From IMG/VR virus record IMGVR_UViG_3300025030_000389, positions 1 through 25,415 of that record: a DNA stretch of 25,415 nucleotides. One strand, written 5' to 3'. Shown here in pieces: positions 1-7,966 of the stretch. Both the position numbers and the translations under genes were made by a program. Under the pieces are notes generated by a model, which was not told where the DNA came from, did no database searches, and saw only the letters and a program-made list of their open reading frames with translations. Every line of letters starts with the position of its first letter. The first letter of the stretch is position 1. This DNA comes from a virus.

Positions 1-783
1 CTTTTCCCGCGGCTGGCCGGCATCTTCCGCCGCCTGCGGCTCCTCGGTGCCCTTCGCCTCTTCGGGCGCGACGGGCGGCTCGGAGTGCTCTGCGGCCTTC
101 TCGGCGAGTGCGGACAGGATCGAATGGATTCCCGCGTTCGAGTCCTTTTTCAGGATCTCCTGCAGGCGGAAGAAGTCGTCGACGGTCTTCATCTCCTTGA
201 GCGCGTCCAGGAGCCTGCCCAGGCGGTCGGAGTCCTGCTTCGCGGAATGGATGTCGGCCGCCTCGTTCATCGGGAAGGTCACGGGGCTGAACTCGTACAG
301 CTTGATCTCCGTCAGCTGGCGGACATCCGTTTCGCTGTTGTAGTTGCTCTTGATCACGAGGTAGCCGATGCTCATCTTGTCCACCACGAGATCGTTGATG
401 AGCGTCATCATGTCGCGGCCCATGGCCGTGTCGGAAATGCGGCCTTCCACGAAGAGGCCGATGTCGTCCTCCGCCATCTTCGTCGGGAGGCCGATCGGCC
501 ACCAGGGCATGTGCTGGCTCAGGACCTTGATCTTCGAACGGATCCGCCCGTCGGCTCCGACCTGCGGACCCCGCTCGGCGATCGTCTTCGAGAAGGCGCC
601 CCTCACGATGACGTCCCCGCCGAGGTCTATGTCCCAAGTGGACGCGTACCCCTGGAACAGCATGCCGTTCCCATCCTGGGCGGCCTTGAACTCCATCGAA
701 CCGGGAAGGGTCTTGAACTCCAGGCCGGCGCGGGCCTTCATCGCGGCCTCCATGTCCTTCACGCTGAAAGGGACCGGGAACAT
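1..783 (-). CDS. HK97-type prohead protease (3' end cut off)
   Basis: Serine protease that cleaves the scaffold or capsid N-terminus while the phage prohead matures. The 261 visible residues carry the family landmarks: a GYAS..D..GD.....GAF segment at about 45-64, the catalytic-histidine motif VLSQHMPW (His91), the catalytic-serine motif KMSIGY (Ser138), and the YEFSPVTFPMN segment at about 163-173 that follows it. The C-terminus is acidic and Pro/Ala-rich and runs off the left edge without a stop. The start ATG at 783 has AGGAGG about 8 bases upstream. It follows the portal gene after an 86-base gap, the usual portal-protease-capsid order, so the major capsid gene should lie just outside the window. 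Family assignment is firm; the full length is unknown. Confidence 0.93.
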   Translation of the reverse strand, partial: MFPVPFSVKDMEAAMKARAGLEFKTLPGSMEFKAAQDGNGMLFQGYASTWDIDLGGDVIVRGAFSKTIAERGPQVGADGRIRSKIKVLSQHMPWWPIGLPTKMAEDDIGLFVEGRISDTAMGRDMMTLINDLVVDKMSIGYLVIKSNYNSETDVRQLTEIKLYEFSPVTFPMNEAADIHSAKQDSDRLGRLLDALKEMKTVDDFFRLQEILKKDSNAGIHSILSALAEKAAEHSEPPVAPEEAKGTEEPQAAEDAGQPREK

Positions 784-869
784 TGGCTTCGCCTCCTAGA
801 TCGTCATTCGCTTGAATCGTTCGACGGTAGGGGCGCCCTTCCTGGAAGCGCCTTCAACCGCGGGCAAGA

Positions 870-3230
870 TCATGTCTCGTACACCTCGACGCAACGGCAT
901 TGGATCACGTCCGCCGCGTCCCCGGTCGGGTCGCCAGGAAACATCATCGGCTTGACCAGAGTCCCCGCGTAAGGGTCCGTCATGTTCGGGACGTGCTGGC
1001 CATCCATCCCGACGTGGTTCGTCTTGTCGCTCGGCTGCGTCCCGCGTACGCGGTCGTCACGCGAGGAGAGCCAGGTCCGGCCCTTCACGGCGCCGGACTG
1101 GATCGCGGCCTGCCGGCTTCCATAGTTGGACGCGCCGACGACCTCCGTCCTCGCAATGACATGCGAACGGTAGGTATCGAAACCGGAGTAGATCTGCTTG
1201 ATGAGGCCGGCCGTCTGCGGCACGCTCAGCCCGTCCTCGAACGCCTGGGAGACCACGGCTCGGACGCGCTCCTTCGTGGTGCGGGACACGCGAACGATCT
1301 TCCTCGCCACGAAAGAGCGGACGGCGGCTTGGACCTCGTCCGTCCACGGGTCGAAGATCCACCTCTCCGCGCCGGCCTTCTCCTCGAGGCCCTCGCCTTC
1401 GTCCTTCTTCGTCCGTCCGCCGAGCGTCGTCGCGGTCGCGCCTCCGAAGACCTTGATCATCTCCCGCCAGGACGCGAGGAAGAGGGCCTCCCAGGCGCGG
1501 GCGCTCGAATCGACCTTCGCCTCCCAATCCTCACCGTGGAGGAACGCGTCGACCACGGCGTCGCCCTCGTCGGAGAAGACCGCCCGCGCGCGGCCCTGCA
1601 GCGCGCGCTCATGGCCCTGGCGGCGGCGGTCGAACGCCTTCCAATACCGGACCTTCCGCTCCTCGGTCGTGACGCCCACGGCCTTGAGCTCCTCGGCCAC
1701 CTCAGCGAGGTCCTCGGCTGCCTCCTCGCGTTCCTCATGCGGCGGCAGCGCCTTTCGGCCGGACGCGAGGGAAAGGACCTTCTCCCACTTCGACTCCACG
1801 GCGCCCAGCTCCACGCTGAACGTAGCGTCGATCGGCTTCCCGCCAGGCAGGCCCTTCGCCCCGGACTCCTCTGCCGCGGGGGCCGCCATGGCGTCGGCGG
1901 CCGGCAGGAGGTTGGCCCCGATCCAGGCGACGTCCCAGCCCTTGAACTCCTTGAAGCCGAGCTTGAGCCGCTCGTTGATGACGTTGAACGGGACGGCCAT
2001 CCCGAAGAGCTTCTCGGCGACGTCCACCAGCGCGCCGAGGTCCTCCTGCAGGGCCTCCACGTTGGAGACGTCGTACCTCAGCCGGAACAGGGGACGGCCC
2101 ACCTGGTCGACGCCCCATTCAGTCGCCAGGCCGAGGTTGATCGCGTCCATCAGATCGGACAGCATCGGCAGGACCGTGTCGAGCCAGAAGATCTTCCGTG
2201 CGGTCTGGATGTTCGCGAGGGTAGCATCGTCGTAGATCCCGACGATGGGCGGCGGCACTCGGAACAGCGCGCATATGTCGATCCGCGTCATGCGGCGGCT
2301 TTCGATGAAGTCCAGCTCGGCGGGGGTGAGGGACATCCGCGTGAACTTCGCGTCATTGCCGAGCAGCATGATGTTCCTGGCGTTGTCGGAGCCCATCTTC
2401 TGGGATCGGATGAGCTCCATCGCCTCGTCGTACTGCTCTTGCGAGAGGGACTGCGGGAAGGTGAACGCGCCGTCGGGGACCACGCGGTTTTGCAGGCTGA
2501 CGCGCCACCAGTTGACCGAGTCGACCTCGGTCTCGATGATCTTCTCGCCGGCCTGCATCGGGGACATCCCCCAATACGGGTTCGCCGGGTCCGTGAACTG
2601 TACATGGAGCAGGTCGGCCGGGGCGATCTTCGCCGTCTTCGAGCCCACCTTGTGCTCGTAGTAGGTGATGAAGTCGATCGTGTTCGGGACGGGCTTGATC
2701 TGGTCGGGGTTGAGGGGCCACATCTCCGCGATGCCGCCCTTCAACGCCCCGACGCGGATCTTCGTGGTCGTCGAGTTGCCCGCGAGGTACAGGTGCGCGA
2801 TCATCCGCTGGCGCAGGTCCTGCCCCGTCATGAACGGGTTCGGCCGATCCCACAGGACGCCGAGGGGATGGTCCTGCTCTACGCGGACGTACTCCGCGCC
2901 CTTCTGCAGCTGCTCCACCACCCACGGCACGGACGACCCCGTGTCCATCAGGGCCTTGATGCAGGCGTACACCCAATGCGAGGACTTGAACCCGCCGGAC
3001 ACGGCTTCGGAGGCAGTCCACTCCTTCGCCTGGGGCTTGTTCGCTTGAGTCGTCGGAAGCGCTTGCGCGATGGTGATCGACTTGCGCGCAAGGTCGGCCA
3101 TGTACCGCCGGCCGAGGCTGGTCGCAGCTTCATTCGCGGATGCCACAGGGGCCGGCGGCGCGCCCACCAGGAAACGGCGAAGGAGGCCGACGAGGCCTCC
3201 CGCTTCAGACCATCCCGATCTTGATGGCAT
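870..3230 (-). CDS. Portal protein fused to a MuF-like head morphogenesis domain
   Basis: The portal is the dodecameric ring at one capsid vertex through which DNA is packaged. At 786 residues it is roughly twice a normal HK97-type portal. Residues about 40-500 show portal features: SHWVYACIKALMDTGSSVPW near 85-104, a MTGQDLRQRMIAHLYLAGNS segment, and a RVPPPIVGIYDDATLANI segment typical of the family. After a charged linker, the last ~105 residues match the Mu gpF (minor head protein) pattern: IARTEVVGASNYG, W..S.DDRVR, H..MDGQ, and the final IQCRCVEV. The chosen ATG at 3230 has GGGAGG just upstream and overlaps the terminase gene by 26 bases; the frame is open further upstream, but that part is the terminase gene in another frame. 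Portal-MuF fusions are known in some phages; here it is one uninterrupted frame. Confidence 0.92.
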   Translation of the reverse strand: MPSRSGWSEAGGLVGLLRRFLVGAPPAPVASANEAATSLGRRYMADLARKSITIAQALPTTQANKPQAKEWTASEAVSGGFKSSHWVYACIKALMDTGSSVPWVVEQLQKGAEYVRVEQDHPLGVLWDRPNPFMTGQDLRQRMIAHLYLAGNSTTTKIRVGALKGGIAEMWPLNPDQIKPVPNTIDFITYYEHKVGSKTAKIAPADLLHVQFTDPANPYWGMSPMQAGEKIIETEVDSVNWWRVSLQNRVVPDGAFTFPQSLSQEQYDEAMELIRSQKMGSDNARNIMLLGNDAKFTRMSLTPAELDFIESRRMTRIDICALFRVPPPIVGIYDDATLANIQTARKIFWLDTVLPMLSDLMDAINLGLATEWGVDQVGRPLFRLRYDVSNVEALQEDLGALVDVAEKLFGMAVPFNVINERLKLGFKEFKGWDVAWIGANLLPAADAMAAPAAEESGAKGLPGGKPIDATFSVELGAVESKWEKVLSLASGRKALPPHEEREEAAEDLAEVAEELKAVGVTTEERKVRYWKAFDRRRQGHERALQGRARAVFSDEGDAVVDAFLHGEDWEAKVDSSARAWEALFLASWREMIKVFGGATATTLGGRTKKDEGEGLEEKAGAERWIFDPWTDEVQAAVRSFVARKIVRVSRTTKERVRAVVSQAFEDGLSVPQTAGLIKQIYSGFDTYRSHVIARTEVVGASNYGSRQAAIQSGAVKGRTWLSSRDDRVRGTQPSDKTNHVGMDGQHVPNMTDPYAGTLVKPMMFPGDPTGDAADVIQCRCVEVYET

Positions 3231-4653
3231 CCATTCCCTCCCGCTTTTTCGCCAGCCAGGCCATCGCTCCGGCCGCGATCGTGTCGGGCAAGTGGCCGCT
3301 CCCGTAAATCTCGTTCCACGTCGCGAACTTGTGCTCGCCTTCGACGTAGTCGATCGCCGGGTAGACGATGTCCCTCCGCTCGATCGCCGCGATGTACGAG
3401 GAGAGCATGTCGGCACGAGCCTTCGCGGCGCTGAAGTCGAACCCCTGCGAAGGAACTTCGAGGTAGTCCGCGCACACGCTCCCGACCCCGGTCGCGTCGT
3501 GCACGGACGGCCCCCCGTACCTCTTCACCCTGGCGTTGTGGAAGCCGATCATTTGATCCCACGGACGGCGGCCGGTGCGCGTCCACGCCGCGAGGACGTC
3601 CTGCCCATCCGCGTTCCGCCACATGGAATGAATGACCGTCCAATCGCGGGTCTTCGCCCAATCCGAGCCGTGGTAGAATTTACGCCCGGGGCCCGGGCGG
3701 ATGAAGGTGAGCTCCACGTTCTCCACGCCGGGATGGCGAACTCCCTTGCTCAGCCGCAGGTCGAACAGGTCGCGGACCGCCTCGCGGTCGATCGCCAGGC
3801 CCTCCGGGTTCGGCTCCTGCAGCTCATACTCGGTTTCCCACATCGCCTTGGTGACCTGCTGGCGCTTGCGCTCCACCTCGAGCGGATCGAGCCATCCGCC
3901 CTCGGCGGCCATGCTCTCGCGGTAGCACCAGCGGTAGACCGGCCACCCCTTCTCCGCGGCTCGCTTCAGGATCTCCGTCATGGTTCCATTCGGGTTCTGC
4001 CAGGTCGAGGAGCACACGGTCTGCGACGGGATCCCGGGCCGGCCCATCGTCTGGCCCATCGCCGCATCGAAGATTTCGAGGTCCATCTCATCCGTTTCGT
4101 CGAGCCGCAACCGTTGGGGGTGGGGACCGCGGACGGACTTCTGCGACGCCATCAGCGCCTTGAGGTAGCCCCCGTTGATCAGGTTGGTTTCCGTCTGGGT
4201 CGGATCCGACGCGAGGAGCCAGCGCGGCGCATTCGGGGCCTGCCAGAATTGCCCCTTCGCGTTCGGGTCCTCGCCCGTCATGTACCTGTGGACGCGCTTC
4301 GACTGCTCGCCGGAGCCGCCCAGGAGGTTGACGCTCGCGCCCAGGAGGACTTGCTCGGTGAGGGAGAGCAACGCGAGGAGGAAGGACTTGCCGCCGAAGC
4401 CTCTAGACGCGTGCCACACGCTGATCGGCTGGTGGGCGAAGAAGGCGTCGGAGAAGGCCTCGAACGGCGCCTTATGATGCGGGCAGCACCTCGCGAACGG
4501 GATCCGCACGCCGAAGAGGACGTAGACCAGCTGCCACAGGTGGCGCGGCGACCTCGGGACCACCCGCTGGACGTTGAGGAGCGCGTTGAGGTCCCGCCTT
4601 ACGTCGGACTCCGGCGGTTGCTCAGGATGGCTGCGGATCGGTCCGGTCAACAT
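3205..4653 (-). CDS. terL: Terminase large subunit
   Basis: ATP-driven motor and nuclease that packages phage DNA through the portal. The 482 residues show the ATPase half with a Walker A-type loop HASRGFGGKS (81-90) and a Walker B with catalytic acid LRLDETDE (182-189), then an RNase H-fold nuclease half with acidic residues in YHGSDWAKTRDW (Asp331), SVHDATGVG (Asp386) and LPDTIAAGAMAW (Asp457). Length is normal for the family. The start ATG at 4653 overlaps the small-subunit gene by 32 bases; the ribosome site there is weak (GGCGGGCGG), consistent with coupling to the upstream gene. Downstream it overlaps the portal start. Assignment is firm; the packaging strategy (cos or pac) cannot be read from it. 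Confidence 0.95.
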   Translation of the reverse strand: MLTGPIRSHPEQPPESDVRRDLNALLNVQRVVPRSPRHLWQLVYVLFGVRIPFARCCPHHKAPFEAFSDAFFAHQPISVWHASRGFGGKSFLLALLSLTEQVLLGASVNLLGGSGEQSKRVHRYMTGEDPNAKGQFWQAPNAPRWLLASDPTQTETNLINGGYLKALMASQKSVRGPHPQRLRLDETDEMDLEIFDAAMGQTMGRPGIPSQTVCSSTWQNPNGTMTEILKRAAEKGWPVYRWCYRESMAAEGGWLDPLEVERKRQQVTKAMWETEYELQEPNPEGLAIDREAVRDLFDLRLSKGVRHPGVENVELTFIRPGPGRKFYHGSDWAKTRDWTVIHSMWRNADGQDVLAAWTRTGRRPWDQMIGFHNARVKRYGGPSVHDATGVGSVCADYLEVPSQGFDFSAAKARADMLSSYIAAIERRDIVYPAIDYVEGEHKFATWNEIYGSGHLPDTIAAGAMAWLAKKREGMDAIKIGMV

Positions 4654-5317
4654 AGCCGCCCGCCGGGGGGCCTTCCCCTCCCGCCAGGGACTCCAGCATC
4701 GAGAGGCGGTCCTTGAGGGTGAGGTTCTCCACCTGGATCGGCCGCCCGTCCTCGCCCGCCAGCTCCAGCGTCCTCGGGTCGAACAGGCGGATCTTCGTGA
4801 GTTCGCACAGGCGCTTGTCGAGCTCCAACATCTTCGTGACGGCGTTCATGTCGCCAGCCAGGACGGCGGGATACACGGCCTGCATGGCGCCGAGGCACCT
4901 GTCGATCATCCGCTCCTTGAGCTTGCCCGCCTCCACCACGATCTCCACGGCTCGCCTGGCTTGCGCGCGCGCCACCAGCCGCCGCGCGCCGCCGTCCCCG
5001 ATCTTGGTCCCGTACTTCTTGTTCACCTGAACAGCGATTTCGATGAAGGTCAGTTCGGCGCGGCGGCACTCCAACGCGAACCGCTCCCGCTCGAGCGATT
5101 CCACGTCGGCATCGGTCAGGAGGTCGTCGGGGGGGATCGCCTTCTTGAGCGCCCGCTGGATCGCCTTGCTGGCGGCCTGCTTCGTGTACGGCCGCCCGAA
5201 CTTCTTCTCGACGGCCGCCACGATCTCCGCAAGCGACGCGCCATCGTTGCGCATCTTCGTGCAGAAGTTCTCCATCGTTTCCCCGTCGAGCTTCCGCCTG
5301 CTGCTCTTGCTCTCCAT
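4622..5317 (-). CDS. terS: Probable terminase small subunit
   Basis: The small terminase recognises phage DNA and hands it to the large subunit. The call rests on position directly upstream of TerL and on the 231-residue protein itself: a basic N-terminus, an HTH-like stretch around 25-55 (ASLAEIVAAVEKKFG then YTKQAASKAIQRALKK), a second HTH-like part at about 95-115 (FIEIAVQVNKKYG), a helical middle and a Pro/Gly-rich tail, as expected for a TerS-like oligomer. The ATG at 5317 has GGAGG 7 bases upstream and starts right after the TGA of the cytosine methyltransferase, so the modification and packaging genes form one transcript. No single motif proves the family. Confidence 0.75.
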   Translation of the reverse strand: MESKSSRRKLDGETMENFCTKMRNDGASLAEIVAAVEKKFGRPYTKQAASKAIQRALKKAIPPDDLLTDADVESLERERFALECRRAELTFIEIAVQVNKKYGTKIGDGGARRLVARAQARRAVEIVVEAGKLKERMIDRCLGAMQAVYPAVLAGDMNAVTKMLELDKRLCELTKIRLFDPRTLELAGEDGRPIQVENLTLKDRLSMLESLAGGEGPPAGGYVDRTDPQPS

Positions 5318-5318
5318 G

Positions 5319-6392
5319 TCAGGCCTCCAGGATCTTCCGCAGGTTGCAGGCGACCGCGCGCATCAGCAGCGGCGGCACGCTGTTCCCGATGCGGCTCATC
5401 CGGTCCTTGTACTCGCCGGTCAAGATGAAGTCGTCGGGGAACGAGGCGAACCGCATGGCCTCCGCGACGTGGATGAACCGCGGCTCGGCCCAATGCACGA
5501 ACGAGGAGAAGGAGTGGTCGCTGGCGCTCTTGACGATGGTCGGGCACGGCCGCTCCGGGTCGAGCTTCGCCAGGACGTTGAAGTGCGTCCCGCTCTCGTG
5601 CAGTGCGCTGGCGTTGTCGCCCGGCGGGATGGACTTCCACCACTCGACATACTTCTCCGCGATGTCCTTCTGCGGCACGGCCTCCCGCTGCTCGCGGGTG
5701 AGGCCGCGGACGGCCACCTTCGCGGGGATCGGCCAGGTCTTCGGCTCCGGGTGCGACGGCTCGAGCCCGAGGTCCTCCCGCACGCCGACGAAGATCACTC
5801 GCTCGCGGCTCTGCGGGACCCCGAAATACTTCGCGTTGAGGAGGCGCACGGCCACGCGATACCCGGCCTTCTTGAGCTCCTCCAGGATCTCCACGAAGAG
5901 CAGGCGCATCTTGCCTTTGACCATCCCGCTCACGTTCTCCATGACGAACGCCCGCGGCTTGAAGACGCCCAGGAGGCGGACGTATTCACGGAACAGGCCA
6001 TTGCGCGGATCGTCCGTCTGACGCCGGCCGGCGGTGCTGAAGCCCTGGCACGGCGGGGACCCGTCGAGGACGTCGAGCTGCCCGGGCACGAGGCCGGTGA
6101 GGTAAAGGGCCTCCTCGCCTTCGAGCTTGGTCACGTCGCCATGGTATACCTCGACGTCGGGGAAGTTGGCGCGCAGGCACTCCGCCGCGTTCGCGTCCCA
6201 TTCGACCGCCAGCAGCTCCCTGAAGCCCGCCATGGAGTAACCGAGGCTCGAGCCTCCGCACCCGGCGAACAGGGAGACCACGGTCGGCGCGTCGGCCTTC
6301 CGCGGCGCCACGTGGTCGGCCCACGCGGCCTCCAGATCGGCGGCATAGTCGCCGTGGTAGAAGAGGGCCGGGACCTCCATCGTCGCGCTCAT
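5319..6392 (-). CDS. DNA (cytosine-5) methyltransferase 1
   Basis: Transfers a methyl group from S-adenosylmethionine to C5 of cytosine in DNA. All main motifs are present in the 357 residues: motif I VVSLFAGCGGSSLGYSMAGF (about 38-57), motif IV DGSPPCQGFS with catalytic Cys115, motif VI FVMENVSG, motif VIII QSRERVIFVG (194-203) and motif X RIGNSVPP (334-341). The target-recognition region between VIII and X is short (about 130 residues). The start is placed at ATG 6392, which forms an ATGA overlap with the ParB-like gene upstream; an in-frame ATG at 6413 is less likely. It ends just before TerS. There is no restriction enzyme next to it, so protection of phage DNA from host enzymes, or marking it for packaging or gene control, is more likely than a restriction-modification pair. 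The recognition site is unknown. Confidence 0.95.
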   Translation of the reverse strand: MSATMEVPALFYHGDYAADLEAAWADHVAPRKADAPTVVSLFAGCGGSSLGYSMAGFRELLAVEWDANAAECLRANFPDVEVYHGDVTKLEGEEALYLTGLVPGQLDVLDGSPPCQGFSTAGRRQTDDPRNGLFREYVRLLGVFKPRAFVMENVSGMVKGKMRLLFVEILEELKKAGYRVAVRLLNAKYFGVPQSRERVIFVGVREDLGLEPSHPEPKTWPIPAKVAVRGLTREQREAVPQKDIAEKYVEWWKSIPPGDNASALHESGTHFNVLAKLDPERPCPTIVKSASDHSFSSFVHWAEPRFIHVAEAMRFASFPDDFILTGEYKDRMSRIGNSVPPLLMRAVACNLRKILEA

Positions 6393-6940
6393 CTCGGGAA
6401 CTCGAATCCGCACTCAGGGCACTTCGCCATGACCACGCCCTCCGCCAGGGTTTCATCGAGGAGCTTGAACTCCACGCGCGGCGGGGCGATCTGCGCCGCC
6501 AGGCCGGACAGGAGGCTCCCCACGGCCGCGCTCCGGTTGCGGAATGACGCGAGGAGGGAGGCCAGGCGCTCGCGGCGCACGCCGGCCAGCTGGCCCACGC
6601 GGTCGAAGGTCGCCACCACGACGCGGCCCTCCTCCTCCGACAGGTCCGTGACCAGGCACGGGACCTTCCGCTTCCCGGCCTGCTTCGCCCTCGCGTGGCC
6701 GTCGAGGATCTGGAACAGGCCGTCGCCGAGCGGGCGCACGATGACGGCCCCTGCGAAGCCGACCTTCTCCAGGATCCAGGCCAGCGCCGAGGTCTGCTCC
6801 TCCGGGTGCTCCCGCCAGTTCTCCGGGTGCGGCACGAGCTTGTCCGCTCGGATGCGGTCGAACCCGACGATCCGGTTCCGGAAGACCTTCTCGATCGTCT
6901 TCTCTACTGCCGCGGGAACTTCGCGCTGCATTGCGGGCAT
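6389..6940 (-). CDS. ParB/Srx-like protein A with Cys-pair tail
   Basis: The 183-residue protein shows the ParB N-terminal fold pattern: DKLVPHPENWREHP (about 32-45), a predicted helix, GAVIVRPLGDGLFQILDGHA (the GHxR-like box), then KVPCLVTDLSEEEGRVV. ParB/Srx-fold proteins bind nucleotide and often DNA; phage copies commonly sit beside DNA methyltransferases. The C-terminus ends in CPECGFEFPR, half a zinc ribbon. Its ATG at 6940 is preceded by a run of GGGAGG motifs at about 10 bases; GTG 6949 is an alternative but lies too close to that site. It overlaps the paralogue upstream by 37 bases and the methyltransferase downstream by an ATGA. There is no ParA partner, so plasmid-type partitioning is unlikely. 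Role not known. Confidence 0.82.
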   Translation of the reverse strand: MPAMQREVPAAVEKTIEKVFRNRIVGFDRIRADKLVPHPENWREHPEEQTSALAWILEKVGFAGAVIVRPLGDGLFQILDGHARAKQAGKRKVPCLVTDLSEEEGRVVVATFDRVGQLAGVRRERLASLLASFRNRSAAVGSLLSGLAAQIAPPRVEFKLLDETLAEGVVMAKCPECGFEFPR

Positions 6941-7485
6941 GTCAGGCACGCCTCCCTCCCCCCGCCCTTCGCGGGGATCTTGGCCCGGTCCACGACCTCG
7001 GCCACGGCCTCCAGCCGCATGTCCGCCAGCGCCTTGTCCACGGCGTCGACGCCGGTCGCGATCGAGCCAGCCAGGCCGGCCATCTTCGCGTGGTTCGTCT
7101 TCGCCATCGCGCTGATCGGGTCGTAGACCGTGAGGAGCTCGTCGGCCTCCTCGATCGACTCGATGTCCGTCAGGAGGATCGGCACCTCCTGATCCGGGTG
7201 ATGGGACTCCGCGATCTCCTGGCGCATGTGGCCGTCGACCAGCATCGGACGGTCCCTGTCGAGGACCAGCGTCGAGCCGTCCTCCAGCTCCACCGTCGCG
7301 CCAGCCTTCACCGTGATCGTGAGCGCGGCTCCGACGAATCCAATCGCATTGAGCAGCCCTTCCATCAGGTCCCGCTGGGCCGGCGGATGATCACGCCAAT
7401 TCCGCGGATTGGGGAGGAGCTCTCCCGCCTTCACGTTGATGAGACCGAGTATCCGGTCCCGGACCTCTCCCGACGCCTTCGCCAT
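6904..7485 (-). CDS. ParB/Srx-like protein B, paralogue of its neighbour
   Basis: 193 residues with the same layout as the next gene downstream: GELLPNPRNWRDHP near 20-33 matches DKLVPHPENWREHP in the neighbour, LVDGHMRQEIA is the GHxR box, EVPILLTDIESIEEADELL follows, and the tail CPQCSAKFPRQ mirrors CPECGFEFPR. An insertion (GATVELEDGSTLVLDRDRP) lengthens the middle. The two genes are therefore probably a tandem duplication that has diverged. The start ATG at 7485 has GGAGG 5 bases upstream, better than the longer frame starting at 7527. The stop is TAG. Function is unknown; the shared Cys-pair tails suggest that zinc binding or pairing of the two proteins matters. Confidence 0.82.
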   Translation of the reverse strand: MAKASGEVRDRILGLINVKAGELLPNPRNWRDHPPAQRDLMEGLLNAIGFVGAALTITVKAGATVELEDGSTLVLDRDRPMLVDGHMRQEIAESHHPDQEVPILLTDIESIEEADELLTVYDPISAMAKTNHAKMAGLAGSIATGVDAVDKALADMRLEAVAEVVDRAKIPAKGGGREACLTCPQCSAKFPRQ

Positions 7486-7652
7486 GACGCCTCCACGTTC
7501 GCGCCCGACCGCCCCGCCCTCCTGCACGGAAGACCGAAGCCTCCCGCATCCGCCGGGGTCGAGTCCGGCGCGGGAGGCTTCGGCGGAGGCTCCCGCAGAG
7601 AGATGGAGCCTCCTTCCACGGGAGTGCCATGGAGATTCGGGGCGCGCATCAT
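7431..7652 (-). CDS. Possible small Pro-rich ORF overlapping ParB-like B
   Basis: A 73-codon frame starts at ATG 7652, with GAGGGGG about 4 bases upstream, and overlaps the start of the ParB-like gene by 55 bases. The product would be Pro/Gly-rich (SLREPPPKPPAPDS) and basic at the end, with no known domain. Third-position GC is high in the first two thirds, which favours coding, but the same stretch contains two strong hairpins that could explain the base composition. If it is not a gene, the 210 bases between 7486 and 7696 are a structured leader for the ParB-methyltransferase genes. I do not recognise it. Confidence 0.35.
   Translation of the reverse strand: MMRAPNLHGTPVEGGSISLREPPPKPPAPDSTPADAGGFGLPCRRAGRSGANVEASWRRRRERSGTGYSVSST
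7534..7583 (-). repeat. Perfect 14-base inverted repeat hairpin
   Basis: Arms 7534-7547 and 7570-7583 (CCGAAGCCTCCCGC and its exact complement) enclose 22 bases that can pair further (CGCCGG with CCGGCG). There is no T tract, so it is not a classical terminator. It lies some 50-100 bases upstream of the ParB-like B start in the minus-strand transcript and could be an RNA structure, a protein-binding operator or a processing site. Confidence 0.6.
7585..7613 (-). repeat. Second hairpin, 9-base arms
   Basis: Arms GGAGGCTCC (7585-7593) and GGAGCCTCC (7605-7613) are exact complements with an 11-base loop. It sits two bases from the larger hairpin, giving two stacked stem-loops in the leader upstream of ParB-like B. 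The arms contain GGAGG, which in the minus-strand RNA would hide ribosome-site-like sequence. Confidence 0.5.
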
Positions 7653-7696
7653 GCTGCCCCCTCGGCGCACAACGGCCTCGCGGCCCGCGCAGAATA

Positions 7697-7876
7697 CTAG
7701 TTGGCCAGGTCCTTCACGTCAATGGCCCCGCCGGAAGTCACGGTCGCATGGGTGACGGTGTGGCCGTTGTTCCGCAGCTCCTCCACCGCCACGGCCGCGA
7801 TGGCCTCGGCGTTGTACTCCACCTCCGGATCCCCATGGGGTCCGACGCCTTCGATGTTGATCGTCCAGTTGCCCAT
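7697..7876 (-). CDS. Small conserved-type phage protein, 59 aa
   Basis: The sequence begins MGNWTINIEGVGPHG and continues with an acidic segment and a predicted alpha-beta fold (AEAIAAVAVEELRNNGHTVTHATVTSGG). Small proteins that begin like this are seen in phage genomes, from memory, but have no assigned function. The ATG at 7876 has GGAGG only 2 bases upstream, a short spacing; the frame is open further upstream but that part lacks coding character and crosses a terminator-like hairpin. The stop is TAG. It is separated from the genes on both sides by about 200 bases with hairpins, so it may be its own transcription unit. Confidence 0.7.
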   Translation of the reverse strand: MGNWTINIEGVGPHGDPEVEYNAEAIAAVAVEELRNNGHTVTHATVTSGGAIDVKDLAN

Positions 7877-7925
7877 GCCCTCCAGTTCGCGCCGCCAGCC
7901 GGCCTCCCTCCTCGCGTTTGAACGG

Positions 7926-7966
7926 AAAGAAAACGGCCCGCGGCGGGTGGTACTCCGACACGGGCC
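7926..7966 (-). terminator. Probable intrinsic terminator
   Basis: On the minus strand GGCCCG (7961-7966 side) pairs with CGGGCC (7935-7940 side) across a 20-base loop, followed by GTTTTCTTT, a T tract that is rare in this GC-rich DNA. It follows the gene ending at 8072 and precedes the 59-aa gene. A weak TATAGT -10-like hexamer (complement at 7979-7984) lies just upstream with no clear -35. Apart from these, nothing else is seen in the 195-base gap 7877-8071. Confidence 0.5.

Noticed and set aside
136-145. GTTCGAGTCC, resembling a tRNA T-arm
   Set aside because: It lies inside the prohead protease gene in its coding frame, and no acceptor or anticodon stem surrounds it. No tRNA was found elsewhere.
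783-870. Hairpin GGCGC...GCGCC between portal and protease as a terminator
   Set aside because: There is no T tract, and the protease has to be expressed with the portal, so termination here would be odd.
900-4716. Long open frames on the plus strand (for example 900-3224, 3070-4716, 8000-9808, 10316-11848 and 15214-17019)
   Set aside because: They lie opposite well-identified minus-strand genes; GC-rich DNA keeps antisense frames open, and their products are Arg/Pro/Leu-rich without domains or ribosome sites.
6389-7485. ParB-like genes as a plasmid partition system
   Set aside because: There is no ParA ATPase, no HTH domain in either protein and no centromere-like repeats; the setting is phage DNA modification and packaging.
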